Made by a program: the position numbers and the translations under genes
Shown: one piece after another, positions 22,813-33,017 of the stretch
How the letters are laid out: each line of letters starts with the position of its first letter
Position numbering within the stretch: the first letter of the stretch is position 1
Source of the DNA: an uncultured Clostridia bacterium
Lineage (GTDB): Bacteria; Bacillota; Clostridia; TANB77; CAG-508
Direction: 5' to 3'
Length of the DNA stretch: 64,000 bases
Assembly (NCBI GenBank): GCA_947625415.1
Contig: CANQOG010000002.1
Coordinates: 1-64,000, forward strand
Notes under the pieces: model-generated
Database searches by the model: none
Told to the model about the DNA's origin: nothing
What the model saw: only the letters and a program-made list of their open reading frames with translations

Positions 22813-23673
22813 ATGAATGATGTAAATATATTATTATCAGCTAATAAATTATTTTTTCCATATCTTGAAGAATTAATAACTTCACTAACATATTACAGCA
22901 GTAAATTCTTGAATATATACTTAATGTATGTGGAAACGGAATTAAGCATAGAAGATTTAGAATATATTAAAAATTTTACTGCAAAAACTAATAATGGTAA
23001 GCTTATACCAATAAAGTTTAATACTACGGGACTAGAAAATGTCCCTTTAACAGATAATGTAGGTTCATATTTTGGATTAGAAACATACAGTAGACTATTT
23101 GTAGCTTTTTATCTTCCAAAAGAAGTTTAAAAAATATTATATATTGATACAGATATAGTTTGTACTGGTGATATTGTTGAACTATACTCAAAGGAATTTG
23201 ATGGAAAAACTTGGATTGCTTGTAAAGATATTGGTATAAAACCAGAAGCTTTAGAAAGGTTAAAGCTTCCACCTGACTATCCTTACGTAAATGCAGGAAT
23301 GGTTATCATAAATGTTGACAAAATAAGACAAAATTATACCGCTGAAAAAATTATAAAATTAATAACAGAAAATCAAAAATATTTTATATATCCTGATCAA
23401 GATTTCTTAAATAAAATATTTAAAGATGAAATTAAAATTATAGATTCTAAATATAATACTCTTGTTAAAGAAATAAATTACAAAGATTTGCCAGAAAAAC
23501 CGTTAATTATCCATTTTGCTGGACACATAAAACCTTGGAATAATGACGTTTCTGTATTTGAAAAAGAATATTTAGAACCATTCTACGAAGCTATGAGATT
23601 ACAAGGAGACTATAAAAAAGAAAAATTAAAAAAATTAATATGTGAACATGAAAAGCATGGATATAAAATTTAA
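22813..23673 (+). pseudogene. Glycosyltransferase family 8 gene interrupted by in-frame TAA (23128-23130)
   Basis: Same frame open on both sides: ...YLPKEV[TAA]KILYIDTDIVCTGD...PYVNAGMVIINV. Confidence 0.7.
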
Positions 23674-23736
23674 AATAAAACTTATTTTTAAATTCTACTT
23701 TTTGATACTATCTTATAAATAATTTTGAAAAATTTG

Positions 23737-23765
23737 TTGATAAATAGCAATATCTATGCTACAAT
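23737..23765 (+). promoter_or_regulatory. Sigma-A-type promoter, near-copy of 22731-22759
   Basis: TTGATA-N17-TACAAT with shared GTTGATAAATAGCAA start. Confidence 0.55.
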
Positions 23766-23937
23766 GAAAAAAAGAAGGTGATTTAATGTTAAATAATATA
23801 TCGAGTAATAGCGACGACGGCAGGCCGACTTTGACAAAATTGAATATTAATTTTATAGACTTAAATCGCCTAATTCTAAAATATAAATGATTTTTAAGTT
23901 TTAACCTTTTAATATATTTTTAAAATCATAATCTAGA

Positions 23938-23970
23938 AGTGCGATAAAAGTCTAATTGTCGCATTTTTTG
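23938..23970 (+). terminator. Rho-independent terminator
   Basis: TGCGA...TCGCA followed by TTTTTT. Confidence 0.6.
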
Positions 23971-24008
23971 CGTTCTAAAGCAAAATATATTAAAAGGAGA
24001 AAGTTAAA

Positions 24009-24467
24009 ATGAAAATTTTAGAGTATATTAATGATTATAAAGATAATGTTAATAATTTAATTCATGAAATTCTTGTTAAAGAATATGGTTTCAAACAATT
24101 TAGTAATAATATTTTAAATTCTGAAAATGATGAATATTTTATGGGAAATAATAAACTTTGGGTTGCAATAGAAGATGACGAAATCATTGGAACAACTGGA
24201 ATTATCGAAGTTTCAAAAAATCACGCTTTACTAAAAAAAGTTTATGTAAAAGAATCTCACAGAGGTAAAGGAATCGCTCAACAACTATTAAATCAATGTT
24301 TAGACTATGCCAGAAATATAGGATATGATTACATATTTCTAGAAACTTATCACAGACTAGAAAGAGCAAAAGCTTTTTATTCTAAAAATGGATTTTTAGA
24401 ATATGATGACGGTTATGAAAAAGCTCAAGGCGATGAAATAAGATATAAGCTAAATTTAAAAGACTAA
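24009..24467 (+). CDS. GNAT family N-acetyltransferase
   Basis: VYVKESHRGKGIAQQLLNQCLDYARNIGY. Confidence 0.88.
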   Translation: MKILEYINDYKDNVNNLIHEILVKEYGFKQFSNNILNSENDEYFMGNNKLWVAIEDDEIIGTTGIIEVSKNHALLKKVYVKESHRGKGIAQQLLNQCLDYARNIGYDYIFLETYHRLERAKAFYSKNGFLEYDDGYEKAQGDEIRYKLNLKD

Positions 24468-24492
24468 AGCTAAACACTTTAGTCTTTTTATT

Positions 24493-25515
24493 TTATATTT
24501 GTAAAGCTGATTCCCCATCTTCCCTTTTCAAACGCTCACTCATATATAGTTCTTTAATTGCCAACCTTGTAGAATGTCTATCTAGTAGTAACATATCTAA
24601 AATTGCTTTATTCAATAAATTCATTTCTTTATCTATAACTTCTTTGTTATTTTTAACTAATTCTAAGAAAAATGGAAATATTTCATCAAAATCTTTCTCT
24701 AATTCTTTTATATTATATGAAACTATTAAACAATACATCCAAATCATATTTATTATAAAATTATAAGCATTGTAACTTTGAACTCTTTTATTTCCTTCAT
24801 ATTTTTCAAATAAATATGTAAATTTTTCAAGATTAACATCTATATAAGATTTATAATTTAAATAATTTCTATCTTCTGTTATGCTATCATTTCTTCTTAC
24901 ATAATAATAAATAGGCCTTTCTTGCCTTACAATTCTGTTTGCTTTATCAAATAATAAATATGTTGTAGCAATATCTTCAAATGTTTTTCCTACAGGATAT
25001 CTTATTCCAGTTTCAAATAATTCTCTTTTATATAATTTATTCCAAGGATAACTTTGAATATCGCTGTCTTTTAGTAATTCTATTTGTCCTTCTTCTCTTG
25101 TTAATAATTGTATTTTTCCTGAATTTGCACATGATATAATTTTATTTTTTCTTATTTCATAAAAAGATTCTGTTGAAATATCAGCATGGTATTTTTTGCA
25201 CAAATTATATAAACTTTCAAACATATTTTCCGCAACATAATCATCACTATCAACAAATCCAATATACTCACCTGTTGCACAATCTATACCTACATTTCTA
25301 GCTTTTGATACTCCCTCATTTTTTTTACTTATAACTTTTATTCTAGAATCTGTTTTTGCTAATTTATCAGCAATCTCTACAGACTTATCAGTAGAACCAT
25401 CATCAACTATTATTATTTCTAAATTTTTATAAGTTTGATTCATAACACTTTTTATACATTTTTCTAAATATTTTTCCATATTATATACTGGAATAACAAC
25501 ACTAATTTTTTCCAT
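24493..25515 (-). CDS. Family 2 glycosyltransferase
   Basis: ISVVIPVYNMEKYLEKCIKSVMNQTYKNLEIIIVDDGSTD. Confidence 0.92.
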   Translation of the reverse strand: MEKISVVIPVYNMEKYLEKCIKSVMNQTYKNLEIIIVDDGSTDKSVEIADKLAKTDSRIKVISKKNEGVSKARNVGIDCATGEYIGFVDSDDYVAENMFESLYNLCKKYHADISTESFYEIRKNKIISCANSGKIQLLTREEGQIELLKDSDIQSYPWNKLYKRELFETGIRYPVGKTFEDIATTYLLFDKANRIVRQERPIYYYVRRNDSITEDRNYLNYKSYIDVNLEKFTYLFEKYEGNKRVQSYNAYNFIINMIWMYCLIVSYNIKELEKDFDEIFPFFLELVKNNKEVIDKEMNLLNKAILDMLLLDRHSTRLAIKELYMSERLKREDGESALQI

Positions 25516-25516
25516 A

Positions 25517-26761
25517 TTAGTTTTCCTCTCTTATTTTAAATTTTATCTCATCCCAAATTCTATTTACTTCCAAATATTCATTATAATGTGTTTCAACTGC
25601 TTTATCATAAGTTTGCAATTCTGAAATCAAATTTCTAAAATCACAAGTAGTAAATTGTTTTGAAATTATGTCAACACTTCTTTCTAAGCAATTTAAAGAA
25701 TTATCTATTATTTTTCTATAATTTTTATTATCATTTATGTAAAAATATAATGGCTTATATTTTGTCCATCCTAAAGTAGCCTTATAAAATCTTTGCTCTA
25801 TACCATTATCATCTAATTCAACACTTAATGGTTTATTAGGATATTTTTCTTTCATAAGATTTGTAAATTTCAAAAAGCCATCATGAAAATGATATACAGG
25901 AACTGAAACAACCTTTGTTTCCTTAGGAACAGTAGCACAGGCAAACAATGAATCTTCACCTCTAGCTCCAGGAGGATTATAAAACGCAGGAATTTTATCT
26001 AAATGGTCTAAATTTAAACAAAGATTAGAACCATAAATAATAGGTGTTTCCCCTTTTTTACTTATAACTTTTGGAGAAGAATCTAAAATATTTGAATCAG
26101 CATAACCCAAAAATCCATCTTTTTTTCTAGTTTTTTTTACCTCATTCCACGAAATCACTTCATTAGAAATTCCCTCTATAAACGTTTTATATATAGTTTC
26201 ATTAAAATCTTCATTATATTTTATAAATGGAATAGGGCTCATTACTCCACATCTATAACCACAAGTAATATCAGCATCTTTTATTGCATTTAAATGTTTC
26301 AATATTGTAGGCTGTTTTTTCCAAGTTACATTATTTTTTCCTCTTATAACTGCTAATGGATATTCATCATCATCCCAAAAAAGCAAATAATTCATTTTGG
26401 CTTGTAAAGCATAATAAAGAATAGCATTTCTAGCTTTTCCATACCCCTTACCTGTAAATAACTCTGCTTCAGATTTTTTTAAATTATATTTTGACATTAA
26501 AACTTTTATAGTTTCATCAACTTCTTCAGGTGTTATATATTTTATATTAATATATTTATATGTTTCTGGTAATATTCCATAGAAATCTGTTCTGGTCGTA
26601 TATTGATAAGCTAAATCAAATAATATAAAAACTGTAATATTTACATCAACATCTGCCTTTTTTACTTGACTATCTAAATATTTACAATATGAGTTAATAA
26701 TCTTACATACATTTGGTCTTCCAGTAATAAATCCGATGCCAAAATTTATACTATCTCTCAT
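25517..26761 (-). CDS. Putative GT-A-type glycosyltransferase
   Basis: GKARNAILYYALQAKMNYLLFWDDDEYP; adjacent to GT2. Confidence 0.5.
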   Translation of the reverse strand: MRDSINFGIGFITGRPNVCKIINSYCKYLDSQVKKADVDVNITVFILFDLAYQYTTRTDFYGILPETYKYINIKYITPEEVDETIKVLMSKYNLKKSEAELFTGKGYGKARNAILYYALQAKMNYLLFWDDDEYPLAVIRGKNNVTWKKQPTILKHLNAIKDADITCGYRCGVMSPIPFIKYNEDFNETIYKTFIEGISNEVISWNEVKKTRKKDGFLGYADSNILDSSPKVISKKGETPIIYGSNLCLNLDHLDKIPAFYNPPGARGEDSLFACATVPKETKVVSVPVYHFHDGFLKFTNLMKEKYPNKPLSVELDDNGIEQRFYKATLGWTKYKPLYFYINDNKNYRKIIDNSLNCLERSVDIISKQFTTCDFRNLISELQTYDKAVETHYNEYLEVNRIWDEIKFKIREEN

Positions 26762-26990
26762 AAATAGGCTCCTTGTTTATTATATCAATCCGCTACAATT
26801 ATACTAGCAAATTAGCTTTTTGTCAAATTTTACGCAACTGCTATTTTTGAAAATTATAAGTATTTTAGTCCTATATTTATAAGACAATTATGTCCATATT
26901 TTTGTTTCAAAATTCATATAAAAATTTTTATATACATATTTTGCAAGTTTTTTGTAAATAATAATAAAAAATTAAAAGGAGGTTAAAGTT

Positions 26991-27164
26991 TTGACAGACA
27001 AAGAACTTTTATATGTTGAAGATGCCTTAGGGCACGAACAATTTCTAAAAAAATGTGCTTGTAACACTTCTAATCAATTACAAGATCAAACGCTAAAAGA
27101 TTATTTAAAGGAGCTTGAAACAAAACATGAAACTTTATTTAATCAATTTTTAAATTTACTTTAA
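26991..27164 (+). CDS. Small spore coat-like protein (CotF-like), TTG start
   Basis: SD aaaaggagg then TTG; LTDKELLYVEDALGHEQFLKKCACNTSNQLQDQTLKDYLKELETKHETLFNQFLNLL*. Confidence 0.55.
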   Translation: MTDKELLYVEDALGHEQFLKKCACNTSNQLQDQTLKDYLKELETKHETLFNQFLNLL

Positions 27165-27173
27165 GGAGGAAAT

Positions 27174-27416
27174 ATGGAAGATAAAGATTTAATGGAAAAT
27201 CATCTGCTAATAGTAAAAGGAGTTTGTGACCTATATTTACATGGAATGATTGAATCTACATCTCAAGATGTTCACACACAATTTCAAAATGCCTTAAATG
27301 AAGAATTAAATATTCAAAATAAAATTTATAACCTAATGAAAGACAGAGACTGGTATAAAACAAACGAAGCTGAAAGTAACAAACTTGCTATGGCAAAAGC
27401 AAAGTTTAAAGAATAG
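27174..27416 (+). CDS. CotF-like spore coat protein
   Basis: MEDKDLMENHLLIVKGVCDLYLHGMIESTSQDVHTQFQNALNEELNIQNKIYNLMKDRDWY. Confidence 0.65.
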   Translation: MEDKDLMENHLLIVKGVCDLYLHGMIESTSQDVHTQFQNALNEELNIQNKIYNLMKDRDWYKTNEAESNKLAMAKAKFKE

Positions 27417-27525
27417 AAATTAAAGATTGAAAAAAATAATATTTTTTATAATTTACAACCTTTAAGCCTGAATATTTTTCATTTTTTTGGAAATACTTTT
27501 AATAAATAATTTTTAAGGAGTATTT

Positions 27526-28301
27526 ATGATAAATAAGGTTGAAATTACTAATATCAATACTTCAAAATTGCCAAAATTAGATGCTACTCAAAACAAAGAA
27601 TTATTTATAAAAATGAAAAATGGAGATAAATCAGCTCGTGAAGAACTAATAAATCGGAAATTTAAGATTAGTTTTAAGTATTGTTCAGAGATTTAGTACA
27701 AGAGGAGAAAATCCAGATGACTTATTTCAAGTCGGAGTCGTTGGTTTAATTAAAGCCATAGATAATTTTAATATTGACTTAGATGTTCAAATGAGCACCT
27801 ATTGTGTTCCAATGATTATAGGAGAAATTAGAAGATATTTAAGAGACAATAATATAGTTAGAGTAAGCCGTTCAATAAGAGATTTAGCTTACAAAGTTTT
27901 ACAATCAAAAGAAAAACTTTTAAAAGAACAAAACAAGGAACCTACTGTTGAAGAAATTGCAAAAGATTTAGGTGTTGATAAAGAAGAAGTTGCAATGAGT
28001 CTAGATGCTATTCAAGATCCAATTTCACTTCAGGAGCCTGTCTATAATGATAGTAGTGATGCAATTTTTGTTATGGACCAGGTAAAAGACAAGAAAAATA
28101 ATGATGAAAACTGGGCTGAAACTATTACTATATCAGAGGCTATAAAGCATCTTTCAGATAAAGAAAAAACAATCATTGATAAAAGATTTTTTAAACGGTC
28201 GAACTCAAATGGAAGTAGCTTCAGAAATTGGAATTTCACAAGCTCAAGTTTCTAGAATAGAAAAAAGCGCACTTCTTCATATAAAAAGATTATATAAATA
28301 A
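27526..28301 (+). CDS. sigG: RNA polymerase sporulation sigma-G
   Basis: Full sigma restored only by reading CGGA 27655-27658 and CGGT 28196-28199 as Gly: NGNLRLVLSIVQRFSTRGENPDDLFQVGVVGL...RFFKGRTQMEVASEIGISQAQVSRIEK. Confidence 0.9.
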
Positions 28302-28330
28302 ACTCCATAGTTTAAAACTACGGAGTTTAT
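28300..28330. terminator. Bidirectional terminator between sigG and sigE
   Basis: AAACTCCATAGTTTAAAACTACGGAGTTT. Confidence 0.65.
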
Positions 28331-28336
28331 TTTTAT

Positions 28337-29086
28337 TTAACCTGTTTTACTCAATATATCTTTTTTCATTTTTTTCATAATCTTTTTTTCAATTCTTGAA
28401 ATATAGCTTTGCGAAATTCCAAGCATATCAGCTACCTCTTTTTGAGTTTTTTCCTTTCCTTGTAAACTTGCTCCAAATCTTAATTCCATAATTTCTTTTT
28501 CTCTTTGAGAAAGCTTTTCAATTGCTGCTCTTAAAAGTTTTCTATCTGTTTCATCTTCAATTCTTTTTGAGGTAATATCGCCATCTGTTCCCAAAATATC
28601 TGAAAGTAAAAGTTCGTTTCCATCTCCATCTTTATTTAAAGGCTCATCAATCGAAACTTCCGTCTTAATTTTCGTAGTTCTTCTTAATTGCATTAAAATT
28701 TCATTTTCTATGCATCTTGAGGCATAAGTCGCAAGCTTTATATTCTTTCCAACCTTAAAAGTATTGATAGCTTTCATAAGTCCTATTGTTCCCACTGAAA
28801 TTAAATCCTCTAAGTCCATTCCAGTATTTTCAAATTTTTTAGCAATATAAACAACAAGTCTTAAATTTCTTTGAGCAAGGATTTGTTTAGCATTTTCATT
28901 ATTTTCTAAGTCTTTTAAAATTTTCTCCTCCTCTTTAGGGTCTAGTGGTGGTGGAAGTGTCTGGTTTCCTTTAATATAAAAAATAGGAAACTTTTCTATT
29001 TTATCTCTTTCAAAATATTTTTTGTAAATTGCCAAAATCCTATCTTTCAGCATTTTTAGTAAATCCATATCAGTCTCTCCTCTCAA
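28337..29086 (-). CDS. sigE: RNA polymerase sporulation sigma-E
   Basis: Sigma-70 with N-terminal pro-sequence; adjacent to spoIIGA. Confidence 0.92.
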   Translation of the reverse strand: MRGETDMDLLKMLKDRILAIYKKYFERDKIEKFPIFYIKGNQTLPPPLDPKEEEKILKDLENNENAKQILAQRNLRLVVYIAKKFENTGMDLEDLISVGTIGLMKAINTFKVGKNIKLATYASRCIENEILMQLRRTTKIKTEVSIDEPLNKDGDGNELLLSDILGTDGDITSKRIEDETDRKLLRAAIEKLSQREKEIMELRFGASLQGKEKTQKEVADMLGISQSYISRIEKKIMKKMKKDILSKTG

Positions 29087-29115
29087 AATTGAATTTAGGT
29101 TTTTAAAGGTTTTGC

Positions 29116-29962
29116 CTATAAACCAATTATTGCACTATATTCACCACTTAAGGTTTCTTCATAAATCCCTATAATTACTTCTTTTTCTAAAACCTCATCT
29201 TCTGTAAAAACTTTAATAAAATCAGGCTTAAATCCTAATAACAAACCATTCTTATTTCCTAAAGATGAAAACGGAATTATTCTAAAATTATAATCATAAG
29301 CCATTGGATTTGTTTCTTCAAGCCATTTTCCACATAAAATATTCTCAATATTTTCTAAAATAAAATTATCAACTAATCCTGTTAAAATATTTTTTTCTAC
29401 AATTACAACAGGTAAATTAGATATTGCTTCTTTTAATAAATTTCCTGAATCAACCAAAGCTTTGGTTCTTATCGACTTTCCTTTATAAAAAATTTCAATG
29501 TCACAAACTTTTAAAAACTTCTTTTTTAAACTTTTTCCAACTATAACAATTAAGAAAAATCCAAATATTCCACCGAATTATTGCCATCTTTACAGGATAC
29601 AAACCTAAAAAATGACCACAATTATAAATAATTTCTTTTGGATTTAGTGTAAATAAAAACATAAAAGCGCTTCCTCCAAAAGTTATTGCCGTTAAATAAA
29701 ATACGCCTAAAGTTTTAATAAAATTCTTCTTATTATTAAATCCAAAAGTTATTAATATCATTAAAATCGAAATTATAATTTTTAAAATCCAAAAATTATT
29801 TTTAGAAACTAAACTATATATAGTATATATTCCACCTAAAAAGCCTGCTAGAAACATACGAAACAAATGAATTTTTTTATTACAAATAATAGTTACAGCT
29901 AACAAAATTATAAAATCTAAAATTAAGTTTTCTAAAAACACAACATCAATATAAACAACCAT
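29116..29962 (-). CDS. spoIIGA: Sigma-E processing peptidase SpoIIGA
   Basis: Multi-TM N-half and aspartic protease half (ALVDSGNLL) join through CGGT at 29572-29575. Confidence 0.85.
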
Positions 29963-30135
29963 TCTTTTGATATTATAAACTTATACAGTAAAAAAAGATG
30001 TCATATTGTATTGTAGAAAAAAAGAAACTATCTAAATTTTTCGATAAAAATTTAAAATAGTTTCTTCTAATTTACAAAAAAATAAAACACTTGCCATTTT
30101 TCAAGTGTTCCATTCTATAATTATAAAATTATAAC

Positions 30136-30486
30136 TTAAGCTTTTTTAGCTATTTCTACAATCTCAGTAAAAGCTTTAGGATCAGATACTGCTATTTCTG
30201 CAAGCATTTTTCTATTAATAGTAACATTTGCTTTCTTAAGACCTGATATTAAATTACTATAAGTAATTCCATTTGCTCTTGCAGCAGCATTAATTCTAGT
30301 AATCCATAATTTTCTAAAATCACTCTTTTTGTCTTTTCTTCCTACATAAGCATACATTCCAGATTTCATAACTGCTTGTTTTGCAGTTCTATATCTATAA
30401 TGTTTAGCACCAAAATAACCTTTTGCTTGTTTAATAACTTTTTTATGTCTAGCTCTTGTTGTTCTAGCTGTTTTTACTCTTGCCAT
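30136..30486 (-). CDS. rplT: 50S ribosomal protein L20
   Basis: [33 protein letters not shown]. Confidence 0.96.
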   Translation of the reverse strand: MARVKTARTTRARHKKVIKQAKGYFGAKHYRYRTAKQAVMKSGMYAYVGRKDKKSDFRKLWITRINAAARANGITYSNLISGLKKANVTINRKMLAEIAVSDPKAFTEIVEIAKKA

Positions 30487-30521
30487 TATTTATTCCTCCT
30501 TAAATATCCAATTCACATATT

Positions 30522-30722
30522 CTATTGATATGGTAACAATTTTTTTACATGTTCATTATAAGTTTTACTAACTACTCCGTCTTGAACCCTAGCAGTCATT
30601 CTTTGTCTTTTTGTTTTGTTTGCTAATAAATGTCTTCTATTAGCTTTTGTTCTTTTTACTTTTCCAGTTCCAGTAAATCCATATCTTTTACTAGCTGCTT
30701 TGTTTGTTTTTAATTTTGGCAT
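30522..30722 (-). CDS. rpmI: 50S ribosomal protein L35
   Basis: [24 protein letters not shown]. Confidence 0.95.
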   Translation of the reverse strand: MPKLKTNKAASKRYGFTGTGKVKRTKANRRHLLANKTKRQRMTARVQDGVVSKTYNEHVKKLLPYQ

Positions 30723-30776
30723 TTTCTTTCTCCTTTCATCCAAAACAATTATAAGTTTTAAGTGTTGTTTACCTAT

Positions 30777-31286
30777 TTAAGCTTTTTTGGCCAATATAAT
30801 AAACAAATTTTTACCCTCTAATAAAGGCTTTTTTTCTGGACTTGCAATATCGCTTAAATCCTCAATAAACTTATTTAGAGTATCTTCTCCTAGCTTAATA
30901 TTATTTAGCTCTCTTCCTCTAAATTTTAAAGTAATTTTTACTTTATTTCCTGATTCCAAGAAATTTCTAGCATTTCTACTTTTAAACTCAAAGTCATGTG
31001 ACCCAATATTTGGAGTAACTCTAATTTCTTTAAGTTCTACTGCCTTTTGATTTTTTCTAGATTCTTTTTCTTTTTTAGCCTGTTCAAATTTGTATTTTCC
31101 ATAGTTCATAATTTTACAAACTACTGGGCTAGCTTGGGGAGCAACTAAAACTAAATCTAAATTCTTATCTTCAGCTTTTTCTATTGCTTTATCGATTGGA
31201 AAAATTCCAAGCTTTTCACCATCTTCATCAATTACTTGAACTTCTTTTTCTCTTATTTGCCTATTAATAGGTAATTCTTGTTTTAT
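30777..31286 (-). CDS. infC: Translation initiation factor IF-3 with AUA start
   Basis: IF-3 sequence continues upstream of listed ORF to ATA at 31284-31286, 8 nt after AGGAGGT; no ATG/GTG/TTG in place. Confidence 0.8.
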   Translation of the reverse strand: MKQELPINRQIREKEVQVIDEDGEKLGIFPIDKAIEKAEDKNLDLVLVAPQASPVVCKIMNYGKYKFEQAKKEKESRKNQKAVELKEIRVTPNIGSHDFEFKSRNARNFLESGNKVKITLKFRGRELNNIKLGEDTLNKFIEDLSDIASPEKKPLLEGKNLFIILAKKA

Positions 31287-31311
31287 AGTAAAACACCTCC
31301 TAAAATATAAA

Positions 31312-31342
31312 AAAATTTGACTTGTTTTAAGAAGTCAAATTC
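31312..31342 (-). promoter_or_regulatory. Leader terminator/attenuator upstream of infC
   Basis: ATTTGACTTcttaaaacAAGTCAAAT followed by T run on the minus strand. Confidence 0.65.
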
Positions 31343-31516
31343 AAATAAATATCTTTTTATTAGGTAAAAATCTAGATATTTAACCTTATAATCTAAACGA
31401 AATAAGGTGAGAACATAAAATTTCTTCTTAAAACATATCTATAATACTACGATTTTTCCAATTTGTCAAGCATTTTTAAGAAAAACTACTTTATATATAG
31501 CCATTTTTTAAAAAAT

Positions 31517-33004
31517 TTATATATTTATCTTATATAATATATATGCTTCCTCTATATCAATAGCTGGTTCACTTTCATACAATTTTGTTAACTTTTTTTC
31601 TTTAACTAATTTTTCTATTATTTTTGAATCATTTTTCTTAGAAATTTTACCTTTTATATACATATAATATAAATTATCACTATCTCCAAATATTTCCTTT
31701 ATATCATCTAAAAAATTTTCATCTAATTTTTCCTTTACAGCATTATTCCAAGTAACAAAAGTAAAATAATCTTTAGCTTGAACACTAAAAAATTTCACTT
31801 TATCTGTATATATTGCAACTGAAGTACACACCTCTGGTAAATCTCCATTTATAATAATACTTCCACTTTCTATATTTTCATCAATATATTGAGCCATTTC
31901 TTTTCCAGAAGAATAATTGCAATTTATATCATAAAACATAACAATAAAACAATTTAAAACATTCATTAATAAAAGGAAACTACAAACAGCTTTTATAGTT
32001 TTATATTCCTTTAGACTCTTTTTTTGATAATTTTCATTCTCTCTATAAGTCCATACAAAAAAGAATATTATTAATATTAATGTTATTGACTTATGAGTAT
32101 TAGTTCCAAAAATAAAAGTATAAATAAATGATTGCCATAATACTGATAAAATTATTTTTAAGAATAACTTTATATTGTTTTTAAAACTATACAAAGCTAT
32201 AAAAAATCCAAAACTGCTTATTAAAAGCAAAATTAAATACATCTTTACCCAATATTCATAGCAATATAAACACTGTAAAAAAGGATTTAAAAATAAAAAC
32301 AATGAAATATTTAATAAATCCAATTTAGAATCAGCTCTTAAACTCTTATTAGTTGATAAACTACCAAATAGTGGTATTACTGTTAATATCAACAAAACAA
32401 TCCCTAATATAAATGCAAAAATAATTTTATTTTTTTCTTGGTGACTTAAATTTTTCCTTAATCTAAATACTTCGCAAAAATACTCTATAAGAACTATTCC
32501 AACAACTCCCCACATTATTACATGAGTATTTGCTAATAATACAATCGATAAAATAAATTGTATTGGCTTTTCTTTTCGATATTTATATGTAATTGCGCAT
32601 AAAGCTATCGCAAGCAAAATCAAGCAATACACTCTAGAATGTACTGAATAATAATACAAAAATGGAGAAGAAAAAATTATTAAAACTTTAGTTAATTTTG
32701 AAAAAGGCGCTTTTTTTAAAACTAATATAACAGCAATACAAGAAATTATCCATGATATTATATTTTCTGTAATAACAGGAAAACCTAGTTTTGCAAATGG
32801 CATTAATATTAAATACCATAACAAAAAATGTCCTTCATATTTCATTTGCTTAATTAAATCCGCAAAATTAAGATTTTTAACAATAAACCATTGTTGCGCC
32901 TCATCTCTCCATAATTCATGAAATTTTATCATCATAAAAGTAATACTTGCATATATAATAAAAACTATAATATTAAATCTATTATTTCTTATCTTTTCCT
33001 TCAT
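31517..33004 (-). CDS. Polytopic membrane protein, glycosyltransferase-like
   Basis: Multi-TM with RDEAQQWF segment near the N-terminus, as in mannosyltransferase-like families. Confidence 0.5.
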   Translation of the reverse strand: MKEKIRNNRFNIIVFIIYASITFMMIKFHELWRDEAQQWFIVKNLNFADLIKQMKYEGHFLLWYLILMPFAKLGFPVITENIISWIISCIAVILVLKKAPFSKLTKVLIIFSSPFLYYYSVHSRVYCLILLAIALCAITYKYRKEKPIQFILSIVLLANTHVIMWGVVGIVLIEYFCEVFRLRKNLSHQEKNKIIFAFILGIVLLILTVIPLFGSLSTNKSLRADSKLDLLNISLFLFLNPFLQCLYCYEYWVKMYLILLLISSFGFFIALYSFKNNIKLFLKIILSVLWQSFIYTFIFGTNTHKSITLILIIFFFVWTYRENENYQKKSLKEYKTIKAVCSFLLLMNVLNCFIVMFYDINCNYSSGKEMAQYIDENIESGSIIINGDLPEVCTSVAIYTDKVKFFSVQAKDYFTFVTWNNAVKEKLDENFLDDIKEIFGDSDNLYYMYIKGKISKKNDSKIIEKLVKEKKLTKLYESEPAIDIEEAYILYKINI

Positions 33005-33017
33005 TAATTATTCCTCT

